Origin: Salinicoccus roseus
Lineage (GTDB): Bacteria; Bacillota; Bacilli; Staphylococcales; Salinicoccaceae
Assembly: GCF_003814515.1 (NCBI RefSeq)
Contig: NZ_RKQJ01000003.1
Coordinates: 62,001 to 126,000, forward strand
Direction: 5' to 3'
DNA length: 64,000 nucleotides
Numbering within the stretch: position 1 is the first letter of the stretch; each line of letters opens with the position of its first letter. The position numbers and the translations under genes were made by a program. A model generated the notes under the pieces. That model was not told the origin of the DNA. It was given only the letters and a program-made list of their open reading frames with translations, and did not search any database. Of the stretch, positions 21,235 through 29,484 are shown in pieces.

Positions 21235-21414
21235 CTAATAAACATTGATAGGGGCTGGCCTACCATCAGGAAGGTAACCAGAACCTTTACCAAAAGTTCC
21301 AACTTCTTCATAGCCAGCTTTTACAACACTCGCTTCTGCTGTAGAAGTATTGACTACTGAGAATGAGCCAAATAGAATTGTACTCACTACCAAAGCACTG
21401 ATAATCTTTTTCAT
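21235..21414 (-). CDS. small exported peptide, candidate signalling pre-peptide
   Basis: A 59-residue peptide with a textbook Sec signal: basic MKK, a hydrophobic core (about residues 4-21) and an AEA cleavage site before Ser29. This leaves a 31-residue product ending GRPAPINVY with no cysteines. It was read from the ATG at 21414, preceded by AAGGCGGTGA; an in-frame upstream extension carries the promoter. Its codons are more AT-rich than those of neighbours. It lies divergent from an HTH/TPR regulator, as pre-peptides do in PlcR-PapR-like systems. No family was recognised, so the signalling role is inference. Confidence 0.6.
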   Translation of the reverse strand: MKKIISALVVSTILFGSFSVVNTSTAEASVVKAGYEEVGTFGKGSGYLPDGRPAPINVY

Positions 21415-21444
21415 GCCATCACCGCCTTCAATGTTTATAAATAT

Positions 21445-21505
21445 ATTATGCATCATTCCAAATATTCTATCAATATTCACATATGCAAAAATTGTGAACA
21501 TTCAC
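21445..21505. promoter_or_regulatory. peptide-gene promoter with repeated candidate operator
   Basis: On the minus strand TTGATA (21473-21468) and CATAAT (21450-21445) are 17 bases apart, with the peptide ATG about 30 bases beyond. Directly upstream of the -35 are two direct repeats of GTGAATRTT, at 21505-21497 and 21480-21472, 25 bases apart. The first is part of an inverted repeat GTGAACATTCAC (21494-21505) only 19 bases before the regulator start. This is the position expected for an activator that also controls itself. Confidence 0.55.
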
Positions 21506-21523
21506 TGATTGGGGAGGATACCG

Positions 21524-22405
21524 ATGAGATATTATGAACGCTTCAAGGAAATTCGACAACAAAAAGGTCTAACCCACAAAGAAGTTTCGGAGGGGATATG
21601 CGGGATGACGACGATCTACCGTTTTGAACGGGGAGATACGGCAATTACAGCGGAAGTGCTCTACAAACTGTGCCAGCGCCTCAGCATCAGCATGCAGACG
21701 CTTTTCATAGATGAAGAATCCGAATACGCACTGATCGACTACTATCTCGACAAGCTGCGGGACTATGTCTATTTCAAGCATCCGGAGATGCTCAAACAGA
21801 CCCTTCAGGATGCCAAGAAAACGATTAATGAAAAGCCCGGCTTCGATCTGAAATACCGCAACTATGACCGGCTCTACCGCACATACACGGCAATCGACTT
21901 AAGGAATGACGATAAGTATGTGCAGGCCGAAAAGATCCTCCTCGAACTCATGGAGGAAACCAAAAACATAAAGTCGCTGGAACTGGAGATCATCAACGCC
22001 CTTGGTGACCTCTATATCGTCACGGACCGGGATGATGAGGCACTGGCCCTCTATCAGAAGCACAGGAACCGCATTCTCGATTTCCCACGTGTGGACGGTT
22101 TCGAGCGCTTCATGATCAAGCAGCTCCACTACGGCTACGCCTCATGCCTCTACAATAATCATTCCTATGTCCAAGCCCTGGAAGTATGCTACAAGCTGCT
22201 CATCCGCATCCAGGAAAACAACTCCATGTTCTATCTGGGCAAAACACATCACCTGATGACACTGATCTACATCGCGTTGAGGGACCCCAAGCCTGCCAGA
22301 GAGCACCTGACCAAATGCGAAGCTGCATTCCTGCTCGAAGACTTGGACGACAAATTGGCATACCATATACAGATTGCCAGGGAGGAAATAGAAGCGCTGG
22401 GGTAG
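21524..22405 (+). CDS. HTH/TPR transcriptional regulator, RRNPP (Rgg/PlcR)-like
   Basis: A 293-residue regulator with an N-terminal XRE-type helix-turn-helix (about residues 5-60, containing RQQKGLTHKEVSEG) and an all-helical C-terminal region from about 70 to 290 with TPR-like repeats. This is the layout of Rgg, PlcR and NprR proteins, which bind short re-imported peptides. The ATG at 21524 follows GGGGAGG. It is divergent from a small exported peptide gene and shares a 109-base control region with repeated motifs. It could instead be a metabolite-sensing MutR-type regulator. Confidence 0.75.
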   Translation: MRYYERFKEIRQQKGLTHKEVSEGICGMTTIYRFERGDTAITAEVLYKLCQRLSISMQTLFIDEESEYALIDYYLDKLRDYVYFKHPEMLKQTLQDAKKTINEKPGFDLKYRNYDRLYRTYTAIDLRNDDKYVQAEKILLELMEETKNIKSLELEIINALGDLYIVTDRDDEALALYQKHRNRILDFPRVDGFERFMIKQLHYGYASCLYNNHSYVQALEVCYKLLIRIQENNSMFYLGKTHHLMTLIYIALRDPKPAREHLTKCEAAFLLEDLDDKLAYHIQIAREEIEALG

Positions 22406-22428
22406 ATCATCTGCCCCAGCGCTTCTTA
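22391..22428. terminator. terminator overlapping the regulator stop
   Basis: GAAGCGCTGGGG (22391-22402) and CCCCAGCGCTTC (22414-22425) form a perfect 12-base stem that includes the last codons of the regulator. The leftward GNAT gene ends within it, so it may serve both strands. Confidence 0.75.
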
Positions 22429-22929
22429 TATATGACGTCTGAACCTCAGTGAAATCTGCACTTCACCCGTTCCCGTCCTCTGCGATTTCTTTCCGATGTA
22501 CTCGAAGCCCCTGGCCTCATAGAAGGGCTGGCCATGCCGGTTGCCCTCCTGCACGGAAACGCACTGCTCCACCAGACCTTTATTCCTGTGATCCTCCGTC
22601 AGGCGGTCAAGGAGCATTCGACCGATGCCCTTATACCTATGGGCTTCATCCACATAGAATACATATATCTCCCCGCTCCGGACGGAAGCCCTGCCGCCTC
22701 CGATTACGCCCACCACTGCACCATCGAGTTCGGCTACATAGCTGTAGCGGCCTCTTCCGATATCCTGCATGACCTTCTTTTCACCATACCAGAATTGGAC
22801 GGTTTCATGCTGGTGGCTTCGGGAGAGCAGACCTTCCACCGTCTGTTTCCATCCGTTACGGCAGATCCGTGCGATGGCTGGTGCGTCTTTCGGTTCGGGC
22901 CGCCGGATATCAGGCTTCATCGAAGTCAT
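22426..22929 (-). CDS. GNAT family N-acetyltransferase
   Basis: A 167-residue acetyltransferase. The acetyl-CoA binding motif appears as HRYKGIGRMLLDRL near residue 95, followed by the NRHGQPFYEARGF segment typical of the last strand. The ATG overlaps the stop of the preceding lipoprotein gene as ATGA, so the two are coupled in an operon led by the iron alcohol dehydrogenase. The acceptor is unknown. Confidence 0.83.
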   Translation of the reverse strand: MTSMKPDIRRPEPKDAPAIARICRNGWKQTVEGLLSRSHQHETVQFWYGEKKVMQDIGRGRYSYVAELDGAVVGVIGGGRASVRSGEIYVFYVDEAHRYKGIGRMLLDRLTEDHRNKGLVEQCVSVQEGNRHGQPFYEARGFEYIGKKSQRTGTGEVQISLRFRRHI

Positions 22930-23219
22930 TTCTCACCCGGAGGATCAGGCACATTCACTTCCTGGTCCAGTTCGACATAATTCACCTTATCCAAGCGTTC
23001 CATCTTCTCGGCCTCTTCTTCCGACATTGAAATGACATACACCTTCATCATCGAAAAGCGCTGTTTGACATCATCAGGTTCCAGACCGGCCGAATCGAGG
23101 TCTTCTTCAGTCAGCTCTCCCCTGACACCAACCAGATAGTCCGACTTTTCTTCCATGCCGCCACACCCCGCCATCATTAGGATTGATAGGAAAAATACCA
23201 GGCAGACACGCTTCTTCAT
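22926..23219 (-). CDS. lipoprotein resembling the subtilase propeptide/I9 inhibitor
   Basis: A 97-residue lipoprotein with lipobox MAGC (Cys19). The mature part, YLVGVRGELTEEDL through KVNYVELDQEV, resembles the inhibitor I9/subtilisin propeptide fold, including the terminal strand that reads VAYVEEDH in subtilisin propeptides. No protease gene is adjacent. If the resemblance is real, this would be a free-standing, surface-anchored protease inhibitor or chaperone. It starts 10 bases after the alcohol dehydrogenase stop and overlaps the GNAT gene. Confidence 0.6.
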   Translation of the reverse strand: MKKRVCLVFFLSILMMAGCGGMEEKSDYLVGVRGELTEEDLDSAGLEPDDVKQRFSMMKVYVISMSEEEAEKMERLDKVNYVELDQEVNVPDPPGEK

Positions 23220-23229
23220 GGCATCACCC

Positions 23230-24336
23230 CTATTTCTTTTCAAGCATCCCGATAATTTCATCTTTGGACAGCTGTGCAATATTATTCTTCATATTTGCAG
23301 GCTGCATGCTTTCTTCTGCAATCTGCGGAATATCCTCCCGGCTGATGCCGAGGTCTTCGAATGTCATCGCAAGCCCCATCTCACGCTTCAAGGCATTGAA
23401 TGCTTCACTCAATGCCTCTGCATCATCAAAACCGATGTCTCTGGCATGCTGTTGAATTTCAGGGTTCGCTTCTGCGTTGATCACAAACCATGCATCCATC
23501 GTGAATGCACACGCTTCGCCATGCGGCACCCCATAATGGGAAGTCAGGTAGTAGCTCGTTGCATGCGAGCCCGAAGTGCCGGTCTGACTGAACGCCATGC
23601 CTGCCAGCATGCTCGCCAGCGAGAGATTATTGCGTGCCTCCCTGTTGGATGGCTCCGTGTAGGCAGCAAGCAGATTTTCAAATGCGAGCTTCGACGCACG
23701 GATCGCCAACGCGTCGGACACGGGATTGTGCTTGACCGAACCCAGGCAATCGAGCGCATGGCAAAGGATGTCTATCCCCGATACCGCAGTGACGCCTGGA
23801 GGACATGTCAGTGTCAGCTCGGGATCGACCACGGCCGTCTGCGGATAGAGTGCCGGACCGATCAATGGCACTTTAAGTTCCTTTTCCTTGTCGCTGATGA
23901 TGCTGGCTGCAGTGACTTCGGATGCTGAACCGCTCGTGGTCGGTATCGCTATGACCGGCAGTGCCCGTGTAAAGTCGTCATGTTCGAGCAGGTCTTCCAT
24001 CGCAATCCCCTGCATGTATGCAGCAGCGGCAGCCTTCGAGGCATCCATGGCTGATCCGCCCCCGACGGCCACTACGGCGTGGGCATTATGCTGGTTCATC
24101 GCGTCTACGATTGTGCCGACATTCTGCAGGGTCGGATTCGGTTCGATGTCGGAAACGGTCGCTTTTACGCGCTCGCCAAGCTGTGTATTGATGAACTCTG
24201 TGGTGCCGTTCTTCATCTGGGAATTCGACGATACGACAATGATGCGGCTGTAGTCTTTGGCTTCTGCAACTTCATTGATCTGGGAAATGATCCCTTCCCC
24301 AAATTTGATCTCGACTGGATGGTGAAAATTAAACAT
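23230..24336 (-). CDS. iron-containing alcohol dehydrogenase
   Basis: A 368-residue family III dehydrogenase that interconverts alcohols and aldehydes with NAD(P). The nucleotide motif GGGSAMD is near residue 95. The metal site is indicated by CHALD near residue 195 and HYGVPHGEA near residue 265, which supply the conserved histidines. The ATG at 24336 has GGAGGAG upstream; a TTG one codon earlier is less likely. First gene of an operon with the I9-like lipoprotein and GNAT genes. Confidence 0.92.
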   Translation of the reverse strand: MFNFHHPVEIKFGEGIISQINEVAEAKDYSRIIVVSSNSQMKNGTTEFINTQLGERVKATVSDIEPNPTLQNVGTIVDAMNQHNAHAVVAVGGGSAMDASKAAAAAYMQGIAMEDLLEHDDFTRALPVIAIPTTSGSASEVTAASIISDKEKELKVPLIGPALYPQTAVVDPELTLTCPPGVTAVSGIDILCHALDCLGSVKHNPVSDALAIRASKLAFENLLAAYTEPSNREARNNLSLASMLAGMAFSQTGTSGSHATSYYLTSHYGVPHGEACAFTMDAWFVINAEANPEIQQHARDIGFDDAEALSEAFNALKREMGLAMTFEDLGISREDIPQIAEESMQPANMKNNIAQLSKDEIIGMLEKK

Positions 24337-24427
24337 CAAGCTCCTCCTCTATGCTTTCTTTCCTCCATTATATACTAAACCGGTAGAGAATATAACAGGG
24401 CCCCTCCAAGAGGTGCCCTGCATATAT

Positions 24428-25894
24428 CTATAGGAGACGCTTCATTTCTTCAGCAACATGTTCGACTTCCGTCCCCACCACGACCTGCACATTATTTTTG
24501 CCTGGTTTCGCAATGCCGTGTGCCCCTGATGACTTGATTTGATCTTCATCAATCAATGAATCATCATGGACATTCACCCTGAGGCGTGTCGTACAATAGT
24601 CGACCGTATCGATGTTGTCCTTGCCGCCGAGGCCAATCAGGATCTGGTCGGCCTTGCGGGAGTACCTGTCGTCATGGGAGGTCTTGAGGTCCTCCCCTTC
24701 TTCGGCTCCAGCCGGTGCTTCCGCGGAAAGTACCGCATCATCGCGTCCTGGTGTCTTGAGGTCCATCGCTTTGATGATGACCCTGAAGATGAAGTAGTAG
24801 AGGACAAAGAACACCAGACCCTGGACGAGCAGCATATATGGCTGGTTGGCAATCGGCACCTGTGTACTCAGCACAAAGTCGATGAGTCCTGCGCTGAAGC
24901 CGAATCCGGCCGTCCATTCGAACAATGCTGCAATGAACAGGGAAAGCCCTGTCAGCAGTGCGTGCACCAAGTAGAGCAGTGGTGCAAGGAACATGAATGA
25001 AAATTCAAGCGGCTCCGTCACTCCTGTAAGGAAGGCCGTCAGGGAGGCAGCAAGCAGGATCGAGCCCGCCGCCTTCTTGTATTCCGTCTTCGCCGTATGG
25101 TACATGGCAAGCGCCGCGCCCGGCAGGCCGAACATCATGATCGGGAAGAACCCGGCCTGATAGCGTCCGGTGATGCCCTGTTCACCGGCATTGTCCCAGA
25201 AGTTTCCGATGTCGTTGATGCCCACCGTATCGAACCAGAACACCGAGTTCAATGCGTGGTGCAAGCCTGTCGGAATCAGGAGACGGTTGAAGAATCCGTA
25301 GATGCCTGCACCAAGGGCCCCCATTCCACTGATCCATTCACCGAAGCTGAACAGTCCGTTATAGAGCAGCGGCCATACGAAGTAGAGTATGCCGCTGAGC
25401 AGGATCATGACAAACACTGCGATGATCGGAACGGCACGCCGTCCACTGAAGAATGCCAGATAATCCGGCAGTTTCGTGCCACTGAAACGGTTGTAGAGCG
25501 CTGCACTGATCAGCCCTGTGATGATTCCGAGGAATACGTTGTTTTCAATGACGCCAAAAGCTTCCCCGACCTCTTCGACTTCAACACCGCGCAGCAGTGC
25601 CACAGAATCTGCACTCAGGAGATTCGTCACGACAAGGAATGATACGAGGCCTGCGAGTGCCGCTGCCCCGTTCTTGTCCTTCGACATGCCGAAGGCGAGC
25701 CCCACCGCAAAAAGAATCGCGAGATGATCGAGAATCGCACCGCCTGCATTGATGAACATACCGGCAATGGCGCTGCCCCCGCCCCATCCCTCAGGGTCGA
25801 TCGCGTAGCCGATGCCGAGCAGTAGTGCTGCAGCCGGAAGTACTGCGACCGGAAGCATGAAAGCACGTCCCATATTCTGTATATAACGTAACAT
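24428..25894 (-). CDS. nagE: PTS N-acetylglucosamine-type EIICB component
   Basis: A 488-residue permease: an EIIC membrane domain (about residues 1-390, containing PTGLHHALNSVFWF and the GVTEPLEF glucose-family motif), then an EIIB domain at about 410-488. The phosphorylated cysteine lies in VDYCTTRLRV. There is no fused EIIA. GlcNAc is favoured over glucose because nagA lies divergently next door. A cre-like site sits between the two genes. Ribosome binding site GAAGGAGG precedes the ATG. Confidence 0.88.
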   Translation of the reverse strand: MLRYIQNMGRAFMLPVAVLPAAALLLGIGYAIDPEGWGGGSAIAGMFINAGGAILDHLAILFAVGLAFGMSKDKNGAAALAGLVSFLVVTNLLSADSVALLRGVEVEEVGEAFGVIENNVFLGIITGLISAALYNRFSGTKLPDYLAFFSGRRAVPIIAVFVMILLSGILYFVWPLLYNGLFSFGEWISGMGALGAGIYGFFNRLLIPTGLHHALNSVFWFDTVGINDIGNFWDNAGEQGITGRYQAGFFPIMMFGLPGAALAMYHTAKTEYKKAAGSILLAASLTAFLTGVTEPLEFSFMFLAPLLYLVHALLTGLSLFIAALFEWTAGFGFSAGLIDFVLSTQVPIANQPYMLLVQGLVFFVLYYFIFRVIIKAMDLKTPGRDDAVLSAEAPAGAEEGEDLKTSHDDRYSRKADQILIGLGGKDNIDTVDYCTTRLRVNVHDDSLIDEDQIKSSGAHGIAKPGKNNVQVVVGTEVEHVAEEMKRLL

Positions 25895-25918
25895 GTAAAT
25901 CCTCCTTCACCCTTTTTA

Positions 25919-25932
25919 TGTAAATGCTTACA
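25919..25932. promoter_or_regulatory. cre-like site between nagE and nagA
   Basis: TGTAAATGCTTACA matches the CcpA consensus TGWAANCGNTNWCA except for T in place of C at the central CG. It lies 25 bases before the nagE start, downstream of a likely nagE -10, so it could act as a roadblock. A NagR-type operator is an alternative reading. Confidence 0.6.
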
Positions 25933-26028
25933 TCCAATATAGCACATGGCTATGCATCAATGTATAGGAATTTATTTCATATATACTATAATAAGATTAC
26001 AAATGATTATGGAAAGGATGAAAGGACT

Positions 26029-27165
26029 ATGCGGCTCCTGATTAAAAATGCATGCCTGACAACACATGAAGAGAGGCTTGAGGACCATTGGCTGCTGTGC
26101 ACCGATGGCAGGATTGAAGATTTCGGCCCGATGGACAGCTGTCCGGAAGTCGGGGAGGTCATCGATGCCAAAGGGATGAATGTACTGCCCGGTGCCATAG
26201 AGATGCACATCCATGGTGCAGACGGGGTGGACGCCATGGATGCAGACATGGAGTATATAGAAAAGATTTCCGAACATCTCCCGGGAACCGGTTCGACTTC
26301 CTTCCTTGCCACTACAATGACTGCGCCGATTGAAGACATCGAGCGGGCGCTCATGAACCTTGCAGATTATAAATATGTCTCCGGTGCCAGAATGCTCGGC
26401 ATCCATCAGGAGGGGCCCTTCATTTCAAAAAAGCATCCCGGCGCCCAGGATCCAAAACATATACTCGATCCGGACAGTGACACCATCCATCATCTGCAGA
26501 ATATTTCCGGAAATCAGATCCGCCTGATCACCTATGCCCCGGAAGAGGATGATGGGGAATTCCTCGATGCATTGAAGGCACTCGACATCATCCCTTCCGC
26601 CGGCCACACCGACGCTACATTTGAAACCTTGAAGCAGGCCCAGGCACTCGGCCTCTCCCATGTGACCCACCTATACAATGGCATGCGTGGGCTTCACCAC
26701 CGTGAACCCGGCACCGTCGGATTCTCCTACATGTCGGATGCCTATGTCGAATTGATATCCGATGGCATCCATTCCACACCGGAAATGGTGAAGCTTGCAT
26801 ATGATGTCATCACACCCGACCGCCTCGTCATGATCACCGATGCCATGAGGGCCCAAGGGCTGCCGGATGGAGAATATGACCTCGGCGGCCAGACCGTCCA
26901 TGTAGCCGGAAAAGAAGCCAGGCTCGCTGACGGTACACTTGCGGGCAGCGTACTCACCATGAAGCAGGCCGTCAGGAACATGCGTGAATTCACAAGTTGC
27001 GGATGGACCGATATCGTCAGGATGACCGCCTACAATCCAGCAGTCGAACTCGGCCTAACGGATTCGAAAGGTGTAATCAGGAGAGGCGCCGATGCCGACC
27101 TTGTCATCTATGATGAGGATGCCGACCTGAAGCACACCATCATTGGCGGAGAGGTGTATGTCTGA
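26029..27165 (+). CDS. nagA: N-acetylglucosamine-6-phosphate deacetylase
   Basis: Removes acetate from GlcNAc-6-phosphate after PTS uptake, giving glucosamine-6-phosphate for NagB. Amidohydrolase motifs are present: HIHGADGVD near residue 60, HLYNGMRGLHHREPG, the catalytic Asp in ITDAMRAQG and AGSVLTM. The ATG at 26029 gives 378 residues, the usual length; the open frame extends 35 codons further but without a start signal. Divergent from nagE; nagB is not adjacent but lies 14.5 kb away at 41637. Confidence 0.93.
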   Translation: MRLLIKNACLTTHEERLEDHWLLCTDGRIEDFGPMDSCPEVGEVIDAKGMNVLPGAIEMHIHGADGVDAMDADMEYIEKISEHLPGTGSTSFLATTMTAPIEDIERALMNLADYKYVSGARMLGIHQEGPFISKKHPGAQDPKHILDPDSDTIHHLQNISGNQIRLITYAPEEDDGEFLDALKALDIIPSAGHTDATFETLKQAQALGLSHVTHLYNGMRGLHHREPGTVGFSYMSDAYVELISDGIHSTPEMVKLAYDVITPDRLVMITDAMRAQGLPDGEYDLGGQTVHVAGKEARLADGTLAGSVLTMKQAVRNMREFTSCGWTDIVRMTAYNPAVELGLTDSKGVIRRGADADLVIYDEDADLKHTIIGGEVYV

Positions 27166-27273
27166 GTTGGGTTGCTGGAGATGGGTGGGCATCAACATGC
27201 CAACTTGCAGTCGCAGCGGTTCCGAGTGTGAATTAACGTCCAATACTCCACCCGCCACCCCATTCCACACAAA

Positions 27274-27305
27274 AAAGCTCCGGAATTTTAAAATTCCGGA
27301 GCTTT
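27274..27305. terminator. bidirectional terminator after nagA
   Basis: AAAGCTCCGGAATTTT is followed directly by its exact complement, a 32-base palindrome between convergent nagA and BCCT genes. Confidence 0.88.
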
Positions 27306-27312
27306 CCTTATA

Positions 27313-28929
27313 CTATTCCCACCACTTGTCGCGCTTGGCATACGAAATGGAGAGTGTTCTTCTTTCTTTTTCCTTATGTGCCCTATGCCGCTCTTCGAGC
27401 TTGACCCGGTCGTCGCCGAGCGTCCGTATGAACGATATCATCAGCATGACGAATATGATGATCAGAGGCGCACCGGCCACAATGGATGCCGTCTGCAGCA
27501 GGCCGAGTGAGTCCTCACCGCTGATGAGCATCAGCGAGAACGGCAGTACGGATAGTGCGAATGCCCAGAAGAGGCGGTTCCATCTGTACGGCTCCCCATC
27601 GACTTCGGTCTGAGTCGTTGCAGAAAGGATGTAGGAACCGGAGTCGAATGTAGTCGCCAGATAGATGAGTGCAGTAAGTACGAATACCGCTGTGGTCAGC
27701 TTGCCGAATGGCAGCTGGCCGATGACTGCCATAATTGCCGCTTCCCCACTTTGGTTATTGAGCACTTCTGTGACGGAGAATGTTCCGGAAAGTTCCAGCC
27801 ATAGGCCGTAGTTTCCGAGGATGCCGAAGAACAGCGCACAGCCGAGCGTGCCATAAAGCAGTGTGCCGAGCACGACTTCCTTCAGTCTGCGGCCTTTCGA
27901 AATCCGCGCAATGAAGAGTCCGACGAATGGCGCATAGACGAGCCACCATGCCCAGTAGAACACGGTCCAGCTCTGTGGGAACGATGTTTCAGGAACATTG
28001 TTGTAGCCGCCGAACGGTTCAAGCCATGTAGCCATCCTGAAGAAGTCCTTGATCATGAGGCCGACACTTGAAACCGTCGTCTCCATGATGAAGACCGTCG
28101 GTCCGACAATGAAGACGAACCCGAGCAGAATGAATGTCAGCCACAGGTTGATGTCGCTGAGCACTTTGATGCCGCGCTTGAGTCCCGAGTAGGAGCTGAC
28201 CGCAAAAATCACAGTCGCTGCAACCAGAATCCCAAGCCGCAGAGCTGACCCTTCTCCATCGATGCCGAACAGTGATTCCATACCTGCTGCAATCATCGGT
28301 GTCGCAAGGCCGAGTGTCGTACCGGCACCGCCCAGCAGACCGAAGATGAACAGCACATCGATCAGTTTTCCGGGCCATCTGGTGGTATATTTCCCGAGTA
28401 TCGGTTCACATGCCAGACTGATTTTCAGTATCGGCCTTTTCTTGACGTATAGGGAGTATGCGATCGGCAGGGCGGGCAGTACATATATGGCCCACGCGAT
28501 CGGTCCCCAGTGGAATATTCCGTATGTAGTCGCATAGTTGATCGCTTCTTCACTTGCAGGGTCCAGGTGAAACGGTGGTGCCTGATAATAGTAGACCCAC
28601 TCGATGACGCCCCAGTACAGGATGCTCGAGCCGATACCCGCACAGAACAGCATGGCCGCCCAGCTGAAAGTGCCGAATTCAGGCTCATCGGATTCCTTAC
28701 CGAGTGTCACCTGTCCATATTTGCCGAATGCGATATAGAGGACGAAAAAGAATACCGCAAGACCGACTGCCAGATACACTGCCCCGAGTCCCGTGGTCAC
28801 CCATTCATTCAACTGAAGGATCGTATTCCGGCTCGCTTCAGGGAAAACGATGAGCGGGACGACCACCGACAGCAGGATCAATAGTGACGCAATGAATGTC
28901 GGCCAGTCCATCAATCGAAATTTCTTCAT
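27313..28929 (-). CDS. BCCT family osmolyte transporter
   Basis: A 538-residue carrier with about twelve membrane helices, expected to import glycine betaine, choline or carnitine. The BCCT signatures GIGSSILYWGVIEW (helix 4 region) and WTVFYWAWW (helix 8 region) are intact. The C-terminal tail is charged, as in osmosensing members. The ATG at 28929 follows GAGGTGA. The gene is single and not linked to choline dehydrogenase genes. Fits a salt-adapted host. The exact substrate cannot be told from these motifs. Confidence 0.9.
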   Translation of the reverse strand: MKKFRLMDWPTFIASLLILLSVVVPLIVFPEASRNTILQLNEWVTTGLGAVYLAVGLAVFFFVLYIAFGKYGQVTLGKESDEPEFGTFSWAAMLFCAGIGSSILYWGVIEWVYYYQAPPFHLDPASEEAINYATTYGIFHWGPIAWAIYVLPALPIAYSLYVKKRPILKISLACEPILGKYTTRWPGKLIDVLFIFGLLGGAGTTLGLATPMIAAGMESLFGIDGEGSALRLGILVAATVIFAVSSYSGLKRGIKVLSDINLWLTFILLGFVFIVGPTVFIMETTVSSVGLMIKDFFRMATWLEPFGGYNNVPETSFPQSWTVFYWAWWLVYAPFVGLFIARISKGRRLKEVVLGTLLYGTLGCALFFGILGNYGLWLELSGTFSVTEVLNNQSGEAAIMAVIGQLPFGKLTTAVFVLTALIYLATTFDSGSYILSATTQTEVDGEPYRWNRLFWAFALSVLPFSLMLISGEDSLGLLQTASIVAGAPLIIIFVMLMISFIRTLGDDRVKLEERHRAHKEKERRTLSISYAKRDKWWE

Positions 28930-29035
28930 ATCTTCACCTCGTATAAATTTATTTTCCATTTCAAAAGACTGTCTTATATTAACACAGTGGGAGATATAAG
29001 CAAGTTGACAAAAAAAGATGGACCGGGGTCCACCT

Positions 29036-29353
29036 TCATTCCTTCATGTTATAGCTGTATCTCTTGAAGCGTATCGTCAGCGGCAGGAACACTGCCATAT
29101 AGATCACCAGCAGCAGCGCACTCAACCCGACCGATATCGATACCGGCCAGCCCATGATCGGGATCAGCAGGAATACCATCATGGCCAGGCCGATGATCGC
29201 GATATAATCATAGATGAGCGTCAATGTCGACGGCTCCAGATATTCCCTGCACCTGGGACATCTGATCCGCGTGCGCGGCTTCAGTGCATATCCCAGAAGC
29301 TTCTCCTTATACGTCCACTCATGACTGCAATACGGACATTCTCCCAATTCCAT
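29036..29353 (-). CDS. small membrane protein with CxxC-CxxC zinc ribbon
   Basis: A 105-residue protein with a treble-clef-like ribbon: Cys6-xx-Cys9 (CPYC) and Cys32-xx-Cys35 (CPRC). Two membrane helices follow (about residues 47-65 and 68-90) and a basic tail. It matches the CXXC_20_CXXC putative zinc finger family of Firmicutes, function unknown. The start is uncertain: ATG at 29353 has GGAG only two bases upstream, while upstream ATGs have none. A TATAAT lies just before the frame. Confidence 0.65.
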   Translation of the reverse strand: MELGECPYCSHEWTYKEKLLGYALKPRTRIRCPRCREYLEPSTLTLIYDYIAIIGLAMMVFLLIPIMGWPVSISVGLSALLLVIYMAVFLPLTIRFKRYSYNMKE

Positions 29354-29417
29354 CACTCCGCTCATAAACTGTAGACCCATTATAATCGAAAATTGATGAT
29401 CAGCCAAACCCCATAAA

Positions 29418-29455
29418 TGTAAGCGCTTGCAAATATCTCAATATTGGAATAAAAT
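29418..29455 (+). promoter_or_regulatory. aldA promoter with cre site over the -35
   Basis: The cre TGTAAGCGCTTGCA (29418-29431) fits the CcpA consensus with one deviation and overlaps the -35 TTGCAA (29427-29432). TAAAAT (29450-29455) is the -10, at 17-base spacing. CcpA bound here should block RNA polymerase, so the aldehyde dehydrogenase pair is expected to be carbon-repressed. Confidence 0.82.
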
Positions 29456-29484
29456 GAAGGTACATTAAACAGGGGGTATGCATA

